A stretch of DNA of 64,000 nucleotides from Algoriphagus marincola DSM 16067. Its GTDB lineage: Bacteria > Bacteroidota > Bacteroidia > Cytophagales > Cyclobacteriaceae. Below are positions 8,693 to 17,449 of the stretch, piece by piece (the first letter of the stretch is position 1; each line of letters opens with the position of its first letter). The stretch spans positions 253,631 to 317,630 of the forward strand of contig NZ_KE386898.1 in the NCBI RefSeq assembly GCF_000429405.1, written 5' to 3'. Below the pieces are notes generated by a model that saw only the letters and a program-made list of their open reading frames with translations, was not told the origin of the DNA and made no database searches. The position numbers and the translations under genes were made by a program.

Positions 8693-9139
8693 TCAATCCC
8701 ATACATATTTCTCATCATATTCAATCCGATATTCCTCTAGAAACCTCCTGTACTCGGTTTGGAAATCTGTTTTTTCGTGATGCTACTTTTGATTTTGGAT
8801 ATATCTTTTGACCGTATCCAATTTGGATTGGCTGACAGAAAATACGCCATAACCCTTTTGCCATTCGAAATTGTGATGGATTAGTTCCTTGTATTTTATG
8901 GAACTGGAGATTTTGACATTTTTCACCAAATCGGCAATAGTGATTGTTCGTGGAAGTGTGCAAAGCCAGTGAATATGATCCGGCATCATGAAAATTTCTT
9001 CAGTGAAACTGCCCAAATTGGCTCCAACTTTCACAAAATAGGCTTGGGCATTTGGTCTGATTCGACCTGAAATCATCGGTATTCGATTCTTGGTAGAAAA
9101 AACGATGTGGAGGTAGATTTTTACTAGGGACTGAGGCAT
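8693..9139 (-). pseudogene. IS200-like tyrosine (Y1) transposase, interrupted by an amber stop
   Basis: The frame starts at ATG 9139 (MPQSLVKIYLHIVFSTKNR) and shows IS200/RAYT-type HUH transposase features: the HIH metal-binding motif in MMPDHIHWL and the putative catalytic tyrosine in RYIQNQK. Immediately after YIQNQK comes TAG at 8783-8785. The same frame then continues without a shift through HHEKTDFQTEYRRFLEEYRIEYDEKYVWD to TGA at 8693-8695, which is the normal conserved tail of this family. So a single nonsense codon, probably from a Glu, Gln or Lys codon, truncates the final helix. Whether the shorter protein still works is unknown. It lies between two homologous palindrome arrays, as REP-associated transposases do. 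Confidence 0.8.
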
Positions 9140-9182
9140 GGTTTCAAAAATTTTATGTTGTGAAAAATGGGTTACAGATCGT

Positions 9183-9205
9183 GCCTGCCTGACGGTCAGG
9201 CAGGC
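9183..9205 (+). repeat. 23-bp GC-rich palindrome
   Basis: GCCTGCCTGAC followed by its inverted copy GTCAGGCAGGC around a central G, just upstream of the transposase start. It would form a very stable hairpin in DNA or RNA and could be a recognition hairpin for the neighbouring Y1 transposase or a separate dispersed repeat. Confidence 0.6.
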
Positions 9206-9240
9206 CTTTGGCACTCTTAAAAATACAAAATTGATTAGAA

Positions 9241-9440
9241 ACCCAGAATTGAATTCTGGGCATTCAAAGGGCGTGCCGTTTGCACTTTTCTAACATCGGA
9301 AGATTTTAAAGGAGCACCAAAAGTGCGTCCTGTAATAGCCCCAAATTCAATTTGGGGTAACAATAGGAATTCCAGGGATTGGAGCCCTGAAGTGCCAGTC
9401 CCGATGAGCAATAGCGATATCAGGAGGGCGATCTGTCATG
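9241..9440 (+). repeat. Right palindrome array flanking IS200-like element
   Basis: This array repeats the left array in direct orientation: the same 19-bp palindrome (9242-9260), then GGGCGTGCCGTT, TTCTAACATCGGAAGATTTT, GCACC/GGTGC (here degenerate), CCTGTAATAG and CCCC/GGGG around AAATTCAATTT. Its terminal GAGCCCTGAAG...GGGCGA unit is split by about 32 extra bases near 9393-9425. The two arrays bracket the transposase pseudogene. No gene lies in the remaining sequence up to 9589. Confidence 0.7.
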
Positions 9441-9589
9441 TTCTAGATTATTTGATCAAACCCATCAGAATTTTGACATGAATCAAAAGTCAATTCCCTT
9501 CTAATTTCAAGTTTGAATTTTAGCTATTTTCGACGCAAACCAAGTTAATAGGACTTCGTTATTCAACATAATCACCAAATTCAATCAAT

Positions 9590-10021
9590 ATGAAAACCCT
9601 ATTCGCGAGCTTCGCTATTTTTCTATTTTCCGCCCTGACAATTCAGGCTCAAGATGCTGATGCTATTTTGGGAGTTTGGAACAATACCGAGAAAGACGGA
9701 CGGATTGAAATTTACAAGGAAGGCAATAAATATTTCGGGAAAATCATTTGGCTAAAAGAGCCGACTGATAACGGCAAGCCTAAAACCGATGAAAATAATC
9801 CGGATGAATCTCTGCAGGATAAACCCATTTTGGGCCTAGAGATCTTAGAAGGATTTACTTTTGAGGATGGTACTTGGGAAGATGGGACCATCTATGACCC
9901 TAAAAATGGGAAAACCTATTCCTGCGTGATGACATTGAAGGACAAGGATATTTTGGAGGTTCGAGGGTACATTGGTGTTTCTTTATTTGGGCGTACGGTG
10001 GAATGGACTAGGGAAAAGTAG
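9590..10021 (+). CDS. DUF2147 domain-containing exported protein
   Basis: A 143-residue secreted protein. A signal peptide ends at about residue 20 (LTIQAQ). The mature part is a single DUF2147 domain: ILGVWNNTEKDGRIEIYKEGNKYFGKIIWL at the start and VRGYIGVSLFGRTVEWTR at the end, a small beta-barrel fold of unknown biochemical role that may bind lipids or other ligands. It stands alone, 86 bp upstream of the GMC dehydrogenase gene, and may or may not share its transcript. Confidence 0.85.
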   Translation: MKTLFASFAIFLFSALTIQAQDADAILGVWNNTEKDGRIEIYKEGNKYFGKIIWLKEPTDNGKPKTDENNPDESLQDKPILGLEILEGFTFEDGTWEDGTIYDPKNGKTYSCVMTLKDKDILEVRGYIGVSLFGRTVEWTREK

Positions 10022-10106
10022 TAGCTATTCTCCCCTTTGGTCAGAAATTGACTGAGTATTACATTAAAAATTTGGCTAATATTAGGCCTTCAACAGACCT
10101 ATTAAT

Positions 10107-11813
10107 ATGGCCAATTTTAATATCGATGCCGACAAAAGCCTAACCTACGACGCCATTGTCATCGGATCAGGAATTAGTGGAGGCTGGGCAGCAAAAGAAC
10201 TTTGCGAAGCCGGACTAAAAACCCTTGTCCTTGAACGAGGACGTATTGTGGAGCATGTGGTGGATTATCCTACCATGACGCTAGATCCTTGGGAGCACGA
10301 ACTTCGGGGCGGACTCACTCCCGAGCAAAAAGCCAAACACCCAAAAGGTGGAAGATCGGGCTTTATCGGAGCTTTCAATGAGCATTTTCATGCCAATGAT
10401 CTGGAAAATCCCTACACGGAAGTCAAGCCGTTTATGTGGGTGAGGGCTCATCAAATGGGTGGTCGATCCTTACTTTGGGGAAAGCAAACCTATAGATGGT
10501 CGGATTTGGATTTTGAAGCGAATGCCAAAGATGGGCATGGGGTGGATTGGCCTATTCGATATAAAGATATTGAACCTTGGTACACCTACGTGGAGAAATT
10601 CGCCGGAATCAGTGGGGAAGCTATAGGTTTACCCCAGTTACCGGATTCTCATTTTTTGCCTCCGATGGAACTGAATTGTGTGGAAAAACACGTCAAGGAG
10701 CGAATTGAGAAAGACTTTAACGGCAGAAATCTAATTATCGGGAGGGTGGCTCACTTGACCGAACCCTTGAATGGTCGAGGAAAATGCCAGTTCCGTAACC
10801 GCTGCGATCGAGGTTGTCCTTATGGAGCGTATTTCAGTTCCAATGCAGTGACCTTGCCTGCAGCCAATGCCACAGGCAACTTGACCATCCGACCGTTTTC
10901 CATCGTGCAGTCTGTGGTCTATGACGAGCAAAAAGGGAAGGCCTCTGGGGTGCGTATTATCGACGCCGAAACCAGCGAAGAGATTGTTTACAAAGCCAAA
11001 ATTATTTTTGTCAATGCTTCCACGCTGAGCACTACCCAGATTTTGATGAACTCAACTTCAAACCGATTCCCAGATGGTTTGGGAAATGACAGCGGAGAAC
11101 TTGGACACAACTTGATGGATCATACTTATCGAGTCGGTGCGATGGGAACTGTTGAAGGTTTTGAAGATCAATATTACAAAGGTCGCAGACCAAACGGAAT
11201 CTATATTCCGCGCTATGTCAACCTCAAAGATGGACCTCAGTCGGATAAATTTGTCCGTGGCTTTGGTTTCCAAGGTGGAGGCGGCAGAGCTGGCTGGGGA
11301 GCAGGCAGCAATCAGGAAGCTTTTGGAGGAGATTTCAAAGACGGTCTTATGAAGCCGGGACCTTGGGAGTTTTTCATCACTGGTTTTTCGGAATGCCTTC
11401 CTTACCATGAAAATCAGGTTTACTTAAATAAAGATGTGTTGGATAAATGGGGTCAACCCACTCTTTCCATAGATGCGGAATGGAAAGCCAATGAACTTGC
11501 ACTCAATGATCAGGCGAGGCAGGATGCCAAGGAAATGCTGGAGCGAGCCGGGCTGAAAGATGTCATGGAATTTGACAATAAACATGAGATGGGCTTTGGA
11601 ATCCATGAAATGGGAACTGCCCGAATGGGTAGAGATCCAAAAACCTCCGTTTTGAATGGGAACAATCAAGTGCATGGATGTGAAAATGTCTTTGTTACCG
11701 ATGGAGCTTGTATGACCTCTTCCTCCTGTGTCAATCCTTCCTTGACCTACATGGCACTCACCGCAAGAGCTGCCAATCATGCCGTATCTGAACTCAAAAA
11801 ACTCAACCTCTAA
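10107..11813 (+). CDS. GMC family FAD-dependent sugar/alcohol dehydrogenase
   Basis: A 568-residue flavoprotein of the glucose-methanol-choline family. The FAD-binding Rossmann motif GSGISG is at 20-25, with the ribose-binding Glu43 in VLERGR. The cysteine-rich stretch CQFRNRCDRGC (near residues 230-240) is typical of the gluconate 2-dehydrogenase subgroup. The C-terminal catalytic domain has the His motif GIHEMGTARMG and the Asn in SSSCVNPSLTYMAL. The next gene, 3 bp downstream, encodes a subunit-3 type protein with a Tat signal. Such pairs include gluconate 2-dehydrogenases and glucoside 3-dehydrogenases; the substrate cannot be chosen here. It lacks its own signal peptide, so export with the Tat partner is the likely route. 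Confidence 0.87.
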   Translation: MANFNIDADKSLTYDAIVIGSGISGGWAAKELCEAGLKTLVLERGRIVEHVVDYPTMTLDPWEHELRGGLTPEQKAKHPKGGRSGFIGAFNEHFHANDLENPYTEVKPFMWVRAHQMGGRSLLWGKQTYRWSDLDFEANAKDGHGVDWPIRYKDIEPWYTYVEKFAGISGEAIGLPQLPDSHFLPPMELNCVEKHVKERIEKDFNGRNLIIGRVAHLTEPLNGRGKCQFRNRCDRGCPYGAYFSSNAVTLPAANATGNLTIRPFSIVQSVVYDEQKGKASGVRIIDAETSEEIVYKAKIIFVNASTLSTTQILMNSTSNRFPDGLGNDSGELGHNLMDHTYRVGAMGTVEGFEDQYYKGRRPNGIYIPRYVNLKDGPQSDKFVRGFGFQGGGGRAGWGAGSNQEAFGGDFKDGLMKPGPWEFFITGFSECLPYHENQVYLNKDVLDKWGQPTLSIDAEWKANELALNDQARQDAKEMLERAGLKDVMEFDNKHEMGFGIHEMGTARMGRDPKTSVLNGNNQVHGCENVFVTDGACMTSSSCVNPSLTYMALTARAANHAVSELKKLNL

Positions 11814-11816
11814 GCC

Positions 11817-12410
11817 ATGAACAGACGCGACGCACTTAAAAAATCCGCTCTGGCACTGGGAGCAGCTGCTGGAGCTCCTACTTTACTGAGCTTGTTACAG
11901 TCCTGTGCCCAGCAGGACCGATTGACCTGGACTCCTCAGTTTCTGTCAGAAGACCATGCTATATTTCTGTCCTCTTTCGTGGACTTCCTTTTGCCCAAAA
12001 CCGAAACTCCCGGTGGTTTGGATGTGAAGGCAGATGTTTTCATCGACCTGATGTATGCTAAAACCTACGACGAGGAAGGGCAAAAGCAGGTAGTCGCCGA
12101 AATAGAAAAGTTCAATGCGGACTGTAAAGAAAAGTACGGAAAAGTATTTGCTGAGCTTTCTGAAGAGGAAAAAGCAGCCTGCTTCAAGGAGCAGGAGGCT
12201 AATTCTCCAAAATTTGCCAAAAAAGTATGGGGAGGAGATGTAGGCCCTCGGGAGCCAGTCGGGTTCTACAGAGGTCTGAAATCCACCGTACTTTGGGCCT
12301 ATTTCAGTTCGGAAGAAATCGGAAAAAATGTCCTGAGCTATGATCCAATTCCTGGAGAATACCGGGGCTGTATGCCACTTTCTGAAATAGGAAACACTTG
12401 GAGTTTATAA
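11817..12410 (+). CDS. Gluconate 2-dehydrogenase subunit 3 family protein (Tat signal)
   Basis: A 197-residue partner subunit of the upstream GMC dehydrogenase. The N-terminus MNRRDALKKSALALGAAAG is a twin-arginine signal, and a Cys follows the hydrophobic stretch (LLQSCAQQ), so it may also be lipidated. The rest fits the subunit-3 family: FVDFLLPKTETPGGLDVKADVFIDLMY and the C-terminal YDPIPGEYRGCMPLSEIGNTWSL. The protein would carry the folded flavoprotein across the membrane and stabilise it. It is separated from the GMC gene by 3 bp and followed by a strong terminator, so the two form an operon. Confidence 0.88.
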   Translation: MNRRDALKKSALALGAAAGAPTLLSLLQSCAQQDRLTWTPQFLSEDHAIFLSSFVDFLLPKTETPGGLDVKADVFIDLMYAKTYDEEGQKQVVAEIEKFNADCKEKYGKVFAELSEEEKAACFKEQEANSPKFAKKVWGGDVGPREPVGFYRGLKSTVLWAYFSSEEIGKNVLSYDPIPGEYRGCMPLSEIGNTWSL

Positions 12411-12416
12411 AAATCA

Positions 12417-12437
12417 AAGCCGGGTTTTGCCCGGCTT
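12417..12437 (+). terminator. Rho-independent terminator of the GMC operon
   Basis: A perfect 8-bp stem AAGCCGGG/CCCGGCTT with a 5-nt loop, followed by AGTTTTTCT, seven bases after the stop codon of the subunit-3 gene. Confidence 0.85.
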
Positions 12438-12601
12438 AGTTTTTCTATTATGGATATTCGCTTTCTTACCAGTATTGACAAAAAGTCGGCTTATTGTCTG
12501 CTGAATGGATCAGAATCCGGAAGCTTCGGACTTCGGTCTTCCAACCAGTTAAGCAAAGAAAATAAGGGAAAGGCATGATTGCTGATAATCAGATTTTCTA
12601 A

Positions 12602-13021
12602 TTATTCAATACCTGATTTTTCCATCAGTCTTTGAACAATCTGCATCGCGTAGCGCTGACCGATCTGCATGGTTTCTCCTGAGAGTTGAGGGTTGATTTC
12701 CAAAGTTTTCTTTCCGATAGGAGAGGAGTAAAACTCAATCAGCTGAAGCATTTCTTCCTCAGTGTAGTATTTTTTGTAAACTTCCCCAACTTCAGCAATC
12801 AGCGCATCAGAAGTGATTTCTGCTTTGAATTCATCCCAAAACTCCGCAGGCACTGAAGCGGAAAATGCCGGGTTTTGCTTCATCATGTCCACCATTCCAC
12901 TCATGGATTCTCCGATTTGCATGGCTTCCATCAATCGGCTGACAGTTTCATCGGATTGAGCCTTTGAGATGTTTGGAAGGATCAAACAAAAGAGGGCGAT
13001 TGAAAAGATAATTTTTTTCAT
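12602..13021 (-). CDS. DUF2059 domain-containing exported protein
   Basis: A 139-residue secreted protein with a signal peptide ending near residue 21 (ISKAQ). The mature helical part matches DUF2059, best seen in YYTEEEMLQLIEFYSSPIGKKTLEINPQL, where the growth-related pattern EL..FY.SP.GKK is conserved. The molecular function is unknown. It is transcribed away from the GMC operon and lies 96 bp downstream of the M23 peptidase gene on the same strand. The 190 bp between it and the GMC operon hold only the terminator. Confidence 0.85.
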   Translation of the reverse strand: MKKIIFSIALFCLILPNISKAQSDETVSRLMEAMQIGESMSGMVDMMKQNPAFSASVPAEFWDEFKAEITSDALIAEVGEVYKKYYTEEEMLQLIEFYSSPIGKKTLEINPQLSGETMQIGQRYAMQIVQRLMEKSGIE

Positions 13022-13117
13022 AAATCAAGAATTTAAAAGATATAGTAGTGTTTTGTTCGGCTATTTACCGAAAAACTTTTAATTTCTAAAAAAGAAGTTT
13101 GAGTTTTTTTTAAATCC

Positions 13118-14434
13118 CTATTCCCCAGCTACTCCCGGCTGAATCTTTTGGTTTGATGCTAAAGTCTTTTCTGATTCACCTTCCACGGATATCGCTGCCA
13201 AAACTTGAATAGCATCTCTTTTCACCAGTTCAAATGCATCCTTATTTTCTGCCAAAATCGGTTCGGATGGTGGGATTTTTTCGCGAAGCCAATCTACTTG
13301 CTTTCCATGCTTCCAAAAACGGAAACAAAGATGCGGGCCTGTTGCCAAACCTGTGCTTCCTACATATCCGATCACCTGGCCTTGGCGAACTCTACTCCCT
13401 TTTTTGATGCCTTTACCAATTTTGGACATGTGGAGGTACTGAGTAGAATAAGTGCCATTATGTTTGATTTTGACATAATTGCCATTTCCTCTGCTATAGC
13501 CCGCTTCGACAACTGTACCATCGCCTACAGTTCGGATTTCTGTGCCTCGAGGCGCTGCATAGTCTGTGCCTAGGTGTGGTTTGTAGCGTTTTTGTACCGG
13601 ATGGAATCGTCTAAGATTGTATCGAGAGCTTATTCGGGAATACTTCAAGGGATCGCGAAGAAAGGCCTTTTTCAAGCTGTTGCCCTCCTGATCAAAGAAG
13701 TTCATTTCCCCATTTTGCTCAAAAGGAATTGCATGATAAGGTTCTCCCATGTGCTCGAAATAAGCTGTTTGAATGCCTATTACCCCGACGGACTGATCTT
13801 CTACAAATTTTTCATCAAAAACGACCTTGAATTTATCTCCTTTCTGCAAACGCTGAAAATCAACAGACCATCCGTACAAATCTGCGAATAAGTCGATCAG
13901 ATCTGGGCCGACACCTTTTTCGATCATGTCTACATAAAGCGAAGTTTGGATCACCCCGCCAATCTCACGGGTACGGATTTCAGCCGGCTTTTCCTTTTTG
14001 TAGATTTCCAAACTGTCCAGATCAAAGACTACATATTCGGCAGCATTGGGTTCGTAGATAAAATAACGTGGCTTTACTGAAGTGGAATCTTCAGCAGTGA
14101 TAAGCTTAAATCTCTTATTGAAAGCGATGTTTCTTACATCAAAAATTTCTTTGGATTTTTTGGCTAGCTCATCGATGATTTGATAAGGGACTTCAAATGG
14201 CGAAAGAATACTACCAAGTGTTTGATTTCTGGCTACTGTTCCCTCTATTATATTGAGTCCAGTGACATCTATTCCGTAGAGAAATTTAGAATTTGGATCG
14301 ACGGCTAAGCTGTCTATTTCTGCAATTTGATCATCGAGGCTTGTATCGATATCTGTATTGGATCGGTCTGAAAAGTAATAGAATGCTGCTAAAATTATTG
14401 CAAGTCCGAGAAGTCCGAGCCATTTATTGTTCAT
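13118..14434 (-). CDS. M23 family peptidoglycan endopeptidase, membrane-anchored
   Basis: A 438-residue LytM/MepM-type protein. Residues 5-22 form an uncleaved or signal helix, a long beta-rich region (to about 260) resembles OapA/Csd3-type N-domains, and the M23 domain spans about 265-390. Metal site residues are His287 and Asp291 in HLGTD, and the later motif is GPHLCFRFW (His368, Cys370) where the family usually has HxH. His335 in YLHMS is also present. The normal metal-binding second His is therefore a Cys; the codon is TGT at 13325-13327 on the minus strand. It may still bind zinc or may be a regulatory, inactive form. It should act on peptide crosslinks in the periplasm. Confidence 0.85.
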   Translation of the reverse strand: MNNKWLGLLGLAIILAAFYYFSDRSNTDIDTSLDDQIAEIDSLAVDPNSKFLYGIDVTGLNIIEGTVARNQTLGSILSPFEVPYQIIDELAKKSKEIFDVRNIAFNKRFKLITAEDSTSVKPRYFIYEPNAAEYVVFDLDSLEIYKKEKPAEIRTREIGGVIQTSLYVDMIEKGVGPDLIDLFADLYGWSVDFQRLQKGDKFKVVFDEKFVEDQSVGVIGIQTAYFEHMGEPYHAIPFEQNGEMNFFDQEGNSLKKAFLRDPLKYSRISSRYNLRRFHPVQKRYKPHLGTDYAAPRGTEIRTVGDGTVVEAGYSRGNGNYVKIKHNGTYSTQYLHMSKIGKGIKKGSRVRQGQVIGYVGSTGLATGPHLCFRFWKHGKQVDWLREKIPPSEPILAENKDAFELVKRDAIQVLAAISVEGESEKTLASNQKIQPGVAGE

Positions 14435-14640
14435 GAGGGGAAATTTGGGGTGAATAGAATGCTATCCGAAGGAAAACAAATGATGTATTTTCTACAAGTT
14501 TTTTAACAAAAACTATTCCTTCTAAGGATAGTTTTGCTAAATTTTTCAAATCCTTCAGTTATTTAAGGCAAATCTCTCGAAATCTTTCAGTATTGGTCCT
14601 TATTCTCATCAAATAGATGATAGGCGAAAGCACAATTTTT

Positions 14641-14648
14641 TATCTTTG
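14641..14648 (+). promoter_or_regulatory. Candidate -7 box of the aspS promoter
   Basis: TATCTTTG matches the Bacteroidota -7 consensus TAnnTTTG. It lies 23 bp before the ATG at 14671. No convincing TTG -33 element is seen at the usual distance. The position argues against translation starting at the upstream ATG 14617. Confidence 0.45.
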
Positions 14649-14670
14649 GCGTCCAAAACCAAATTTTGCT

Positions 14671-16425
14671 ATGTATAGAAGTCACAACTGCGGCGAACTT
14701 CGCCTAGACCATGTCAATACTCAAGTCACTCTTGCAGGCTGGGTTCAGCGAGTAAGAAATAAGGGAGGCTTGATTTGGGTGGACCTTCGGGACCGCTACG
14801 GATTGACGCAGTTGATTTTTGAGGAAGGTTCTACTGCCAAAGAACTGCTTGATAAAGCCGGATCCCTGGGCCGTGAATTTGTCATTCAGGCAAAAGGTAC
14901 CGTGATCGAGCGGACATCTAAAAATGATAAAATCCCAACAGGTAGCATTGAGGTGAAGGTAGCGGAACTCGAGGTCTTGAATCCAGCTAAACTTCCACCA
15001 TTTTTGATTGAAGACGAAACGGACGGGGGGGATGATCTTCGGATGAAATACCGATACCTGGATTTACGTAGAAATGTAGTCCGGCAAAAGCTCCAATTGC
15101 GTCATCGCATGATGCAGGAGACTCGGAAATACATGGATGCAGCGCAGTTTATTGAAGTGGAAACTCCTGTCCTAATCAAATCAACTCCAGAGGGTGCAAG
15201 AGACTTTGTCGTACCGAGCCGAGTGAATCCGGGGGAATTTTATGCTTTGCCGCAATCTCCCCAGACTTTCAAACAGCTTTTGATGGTTTCGGGTTTTGAC
15301 CGGTATTTCCAAATCGTCAAGTGTTTCCGCGACGAGGATCTTCGGGCAGATCGACAGCCTGAGTTTACTCAGATCGACTGTGAAATGTCTTTCGTGACAC
15401 AAGAGGACGTGCTTTCCATGTTCGAAGGGCTTACCAGGCACTTATTCAAAGAGGTAAAGGGAGTAGAATTGGAGGAAGTCGGAAGAATGACCTTTGCCGA
15501 TGCGATGCGATTTTATGGAAATGATAAGCCGGACCTTCGCTTCGATATGCGATTTGTGGAATTGAATGACCTTGCAAAAGGCAAAGGCTTTGGAATCTTC
15601 GATCAGGCTGAGTTGGTTGTAGGTATCTGTGCCAAGGGAGCTGCAGAATACACCCGCAAGCAATTGGATGCCTTGACTGAATGGGTGAAAAGACCGCAGA
15701 TTGGAGCTAAAGGCATGGTATATGTCAAGTATAACACAGATGGATCGTTGAAGTCGACTGTGGATAAATTTTACGGACAAGAGGACTTGACGGCATGGGC
15801 AGACGCTTTTGGTGCGGAGCCCGGCGACTTGATGCTCATTCTAAGTGGAGATACGAAAGTGGTGAGAAAGCAGCTTTCCGAACTAAGACTGAAAATGGGC
15901 GAGGACCTAGGTCTCCGTGACAGAACGGTCTTCAAGCCTCTTTGGGTTGTAGATTTTCCTCTATTGGAATGGGATGAGGAGACGGAGCGATATCATGCCA
16001 TGCACCATCCATTCACCTCTCCCAAGCAAGAGGATATCCCGCTTTTGGATTCCAATCCAGGAGAAGTGCGGGCCAATGCATACGATTTGGTAATCAATGG
16101 GGTGGAAATCGGTGGAGGCTCTATTCGAATTCATGACCGAGCCACTCAGCAATTGATGTTCAAGCATTTAGGCTTTAGCGATGAGGAAGCCCAAAAGCAG
16201 TTTGGATTTTTGATGGAGGCTTTCGAGTATGGAGCACCTCCTCATGGTGGCATCGCCTTCGGTTTTGATCGTCTTTGCGCCATCTTCGGAGGCTCTGATT
16301 CCATCCGGGATTACATTGCCTTCCCGAAAAATAATTCAGGAAGAGATGTGATGATTGACTCGCCAAGTACCATTGCCGATGAGCAGTTGCAAGAACTTTC
16401 AATTCAGCTTGCCTTGAAGAAATAG
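14671..16425 (+). CDS. aspS: Aspartate--tRNA ligase
   Basis: A 584-residue class IIb aminoacyl-tRNA synthetase that charges tRNA-Asp. The N-terminal OB-fold anticodon-binding domain begins [33 protein letters not shown]. Class II motif 2 is visible at [28 protein letters not shown], the bacterial GAD insertion follows (about 290-420), and motif 3 is [15 protein letters not shown] use the ATG at 14671, not 14617, because the protein then begins at the family's normal start and because a -7 promoter box sits between the two. It converges on the lysoplasmalogenase gene with a 4-bp gap. The unusual GTC-anticodon tRNA-like genes at 40.4-41.0 kb would be possible extra substrates. Confidence 0.97.
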   Translation: MYRSHNCGELRLDHVNTQVTLAGWVQRVRNKGGLIWVDLRDRYGLTQLIFEEGSTAKELLDKAGSLGREFVIQAKGTVIERTSKNDKIPTGSIEVKVAELEVLNPAKLPPFLIEDETDGGDDLRMKYRYLDLRRNVVRQKLQLRHRMMQETRKYMDAAQFIEVETPVLIKSTPEGARDFVVPSRVNPGEFYALPQSPQTFKQLLMVSGFDRYFQIVKCFRDEDLRADRQPEFTQIDCEMSFVTQEDVLSMFEGLTRHLFKEVKGVELEEVGRMTFADAMRFYGNDKPDLRFDMRFVELNDLAKGKGFGIFDQAELVVGICAKGAAEYTRKQLDALTEWVKRPQIGAKGMVYVKYNTDGSLKSTVDKFYGQEDLTAWADAFGAEPGDLMLILSGDTKVVRKQLSELRLKMGEDLGLRDRTVFKPLWVVDFPLLEWDEETERYHAMHHPFTSPKQEDIPLLDSNPGEVRANAYDLVINGVEIGGGSIRIHDRATQQLMFKHLGFSDEEAQKQFGFLMEAFEYGAPPHGGIAFGFDRLCAIFGGSDSIRDYIAFPKNNSGRDVMIDSPSTIADEQLQELSIQLALKK

Positions 16426-16429
16426 GTCT

Positions 16430-17119
16430 TTATTCAGGTCTGAGGATGTAGGATCGGATTCCCATGACTATGAGTAATTGAGCGATCACATAAGTGCCCA
16501 TGATCATGATTCCAGCTTCGGGAAATTCAAAATAGAATTTGTTGATAGCGATCATGCCATCTGAGACAAAGAAAAAACAAGCCCCGACGAATACCTGCCA
16601 AAATGAGTCGGGGTTTACTCTTTTAAATCGTTCTCGAGCGGTAGTCACCATACTCACGATGATGATAATGTAGATGACAACGGGGATTTTTAGCGGACCA
16701 AGATTATTGTGAATCAGGAAATAGACAAAAGCTGCAGCAATGTAAATGGGTAGGTTGAAAAAGAATGTTCGGATGAAATTGACATTAAAAATCCGGTTTG
16801 GGTTTCGCTGTGAAATCTTAAATGCGATGATGTAACAAATTTGAGCCAAAAGGAAGGCCCCTAATCCGTAAATGAACAAATTTTCCCATAGTAGCAGGAC
16901 ATCTCCAATAAGTGAAAATATCAGTGCTCCCATCATGGCTTTAGAAAGCAATGTCCAAGAAATTGGCCTTGTGATTAAGTAAAAATAGATAATCAAACTT
17001 GTGACTATCAATGGTTTGGAATAAATTCGTGCCTCATCAAGGCCTTTGATAATCAGCGCAAAGTCTGCCATCGATGCGAACAAAAAGAGGTAAAGCCAGA
17101 GTATATTTTTGTTTTTCAA
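16430..17119 (-). CDS. Lysoplasmalogenase (YhhN/TMEM86 family)
   Basis: A 229-residue membrane protein with about eight hydrophobic helices. It carries the family pattern YSKPLIVTSLIIYFYLI, ALIFSLIGDVLLL and GAFLLAQICYIIAF in the first half and CFFFVSDGMIAINKF in the second, with the conserved acidic residues in GD and SD. Family members hydrolyse the vinyl-ether bond of lysoplasmalogens. It converges on aspS and shows no operon partner. Confidence 0.85.
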   Translation of the reverse strand: MKNKNILWLYLFLFASMADFALIIKGLDEARIYSKPLIVTSLIIYFYLITRPISWTLLSKAMMGALIFSLIGDVLLLWENLFIYGLGAFLLAQICYIIAFKISQRNPNRIFNVNFIRTFFFNLPIYIAAAFVYFLIHNNLGPLKIPVVIYIIIIVSMVTTARERFKRVNPDSFWQVFVGACFFFVSDGMIAINKFYFEFPEAGIMIMGTYVIAQLLIVMGIRSYILRPE

Positions 17120-17449
17120 TCGAAGGGTGGTTTTGTAGTGGGGTTTGAGGATGTGAAAATAGGAAATAAGTCTTACTTCAGTTAAGGCGAATTTAAAGAA
17201 ATATTATTTGACTAATTTCTAAGACATTAGTATAATATTTTTTTTTAACGTATAATTCAGAATAAAAATTTTGAATTTCATCATGTTCAGCTCTTTTGCG
17301 AACATTTATTCTGATTTAATGTTAAGGAAATGTTAATAAATGCTAAATTTACGCAGTAAAAATTAACACAGAGTACCCCGCAAAGAAGTATGTCAAAATT
17401 ACCTTTGCGCTGTAATTGATAAAACCAACTTTTACTAAACCAAAAAAAC
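17120..17449 (+). promoter_or_regulatory. AT-rich intergenic promoter region
   Basis: These 330 bp hold no gene. They separate the divergent lysoplasmalogenase and Oar-type receptor genes and are very AT-rich. TACCTTTG at 17400-17407 fits the -7 box TAnnTTTG, 43 bp before the receptor ATG, but there is no clear TTG -33 partner. An earlier GTTAAGGAAATGTTAA stretch near 17322 is another possible control site. Confidence 0.4.

Noticed and set aside
8721-8963. 80-codon minus-strand frame overlapping the transposase
   Set aside because: It is an out-of-frame shadow of the transposase; the true continuation past the amber stop is in the original frame.
14617-14670. Upstream ATG for aspS
   Set aside because: A TAnnTTTG promoter box lies between the two ATGs and the extra 18 residues do not fit the family.
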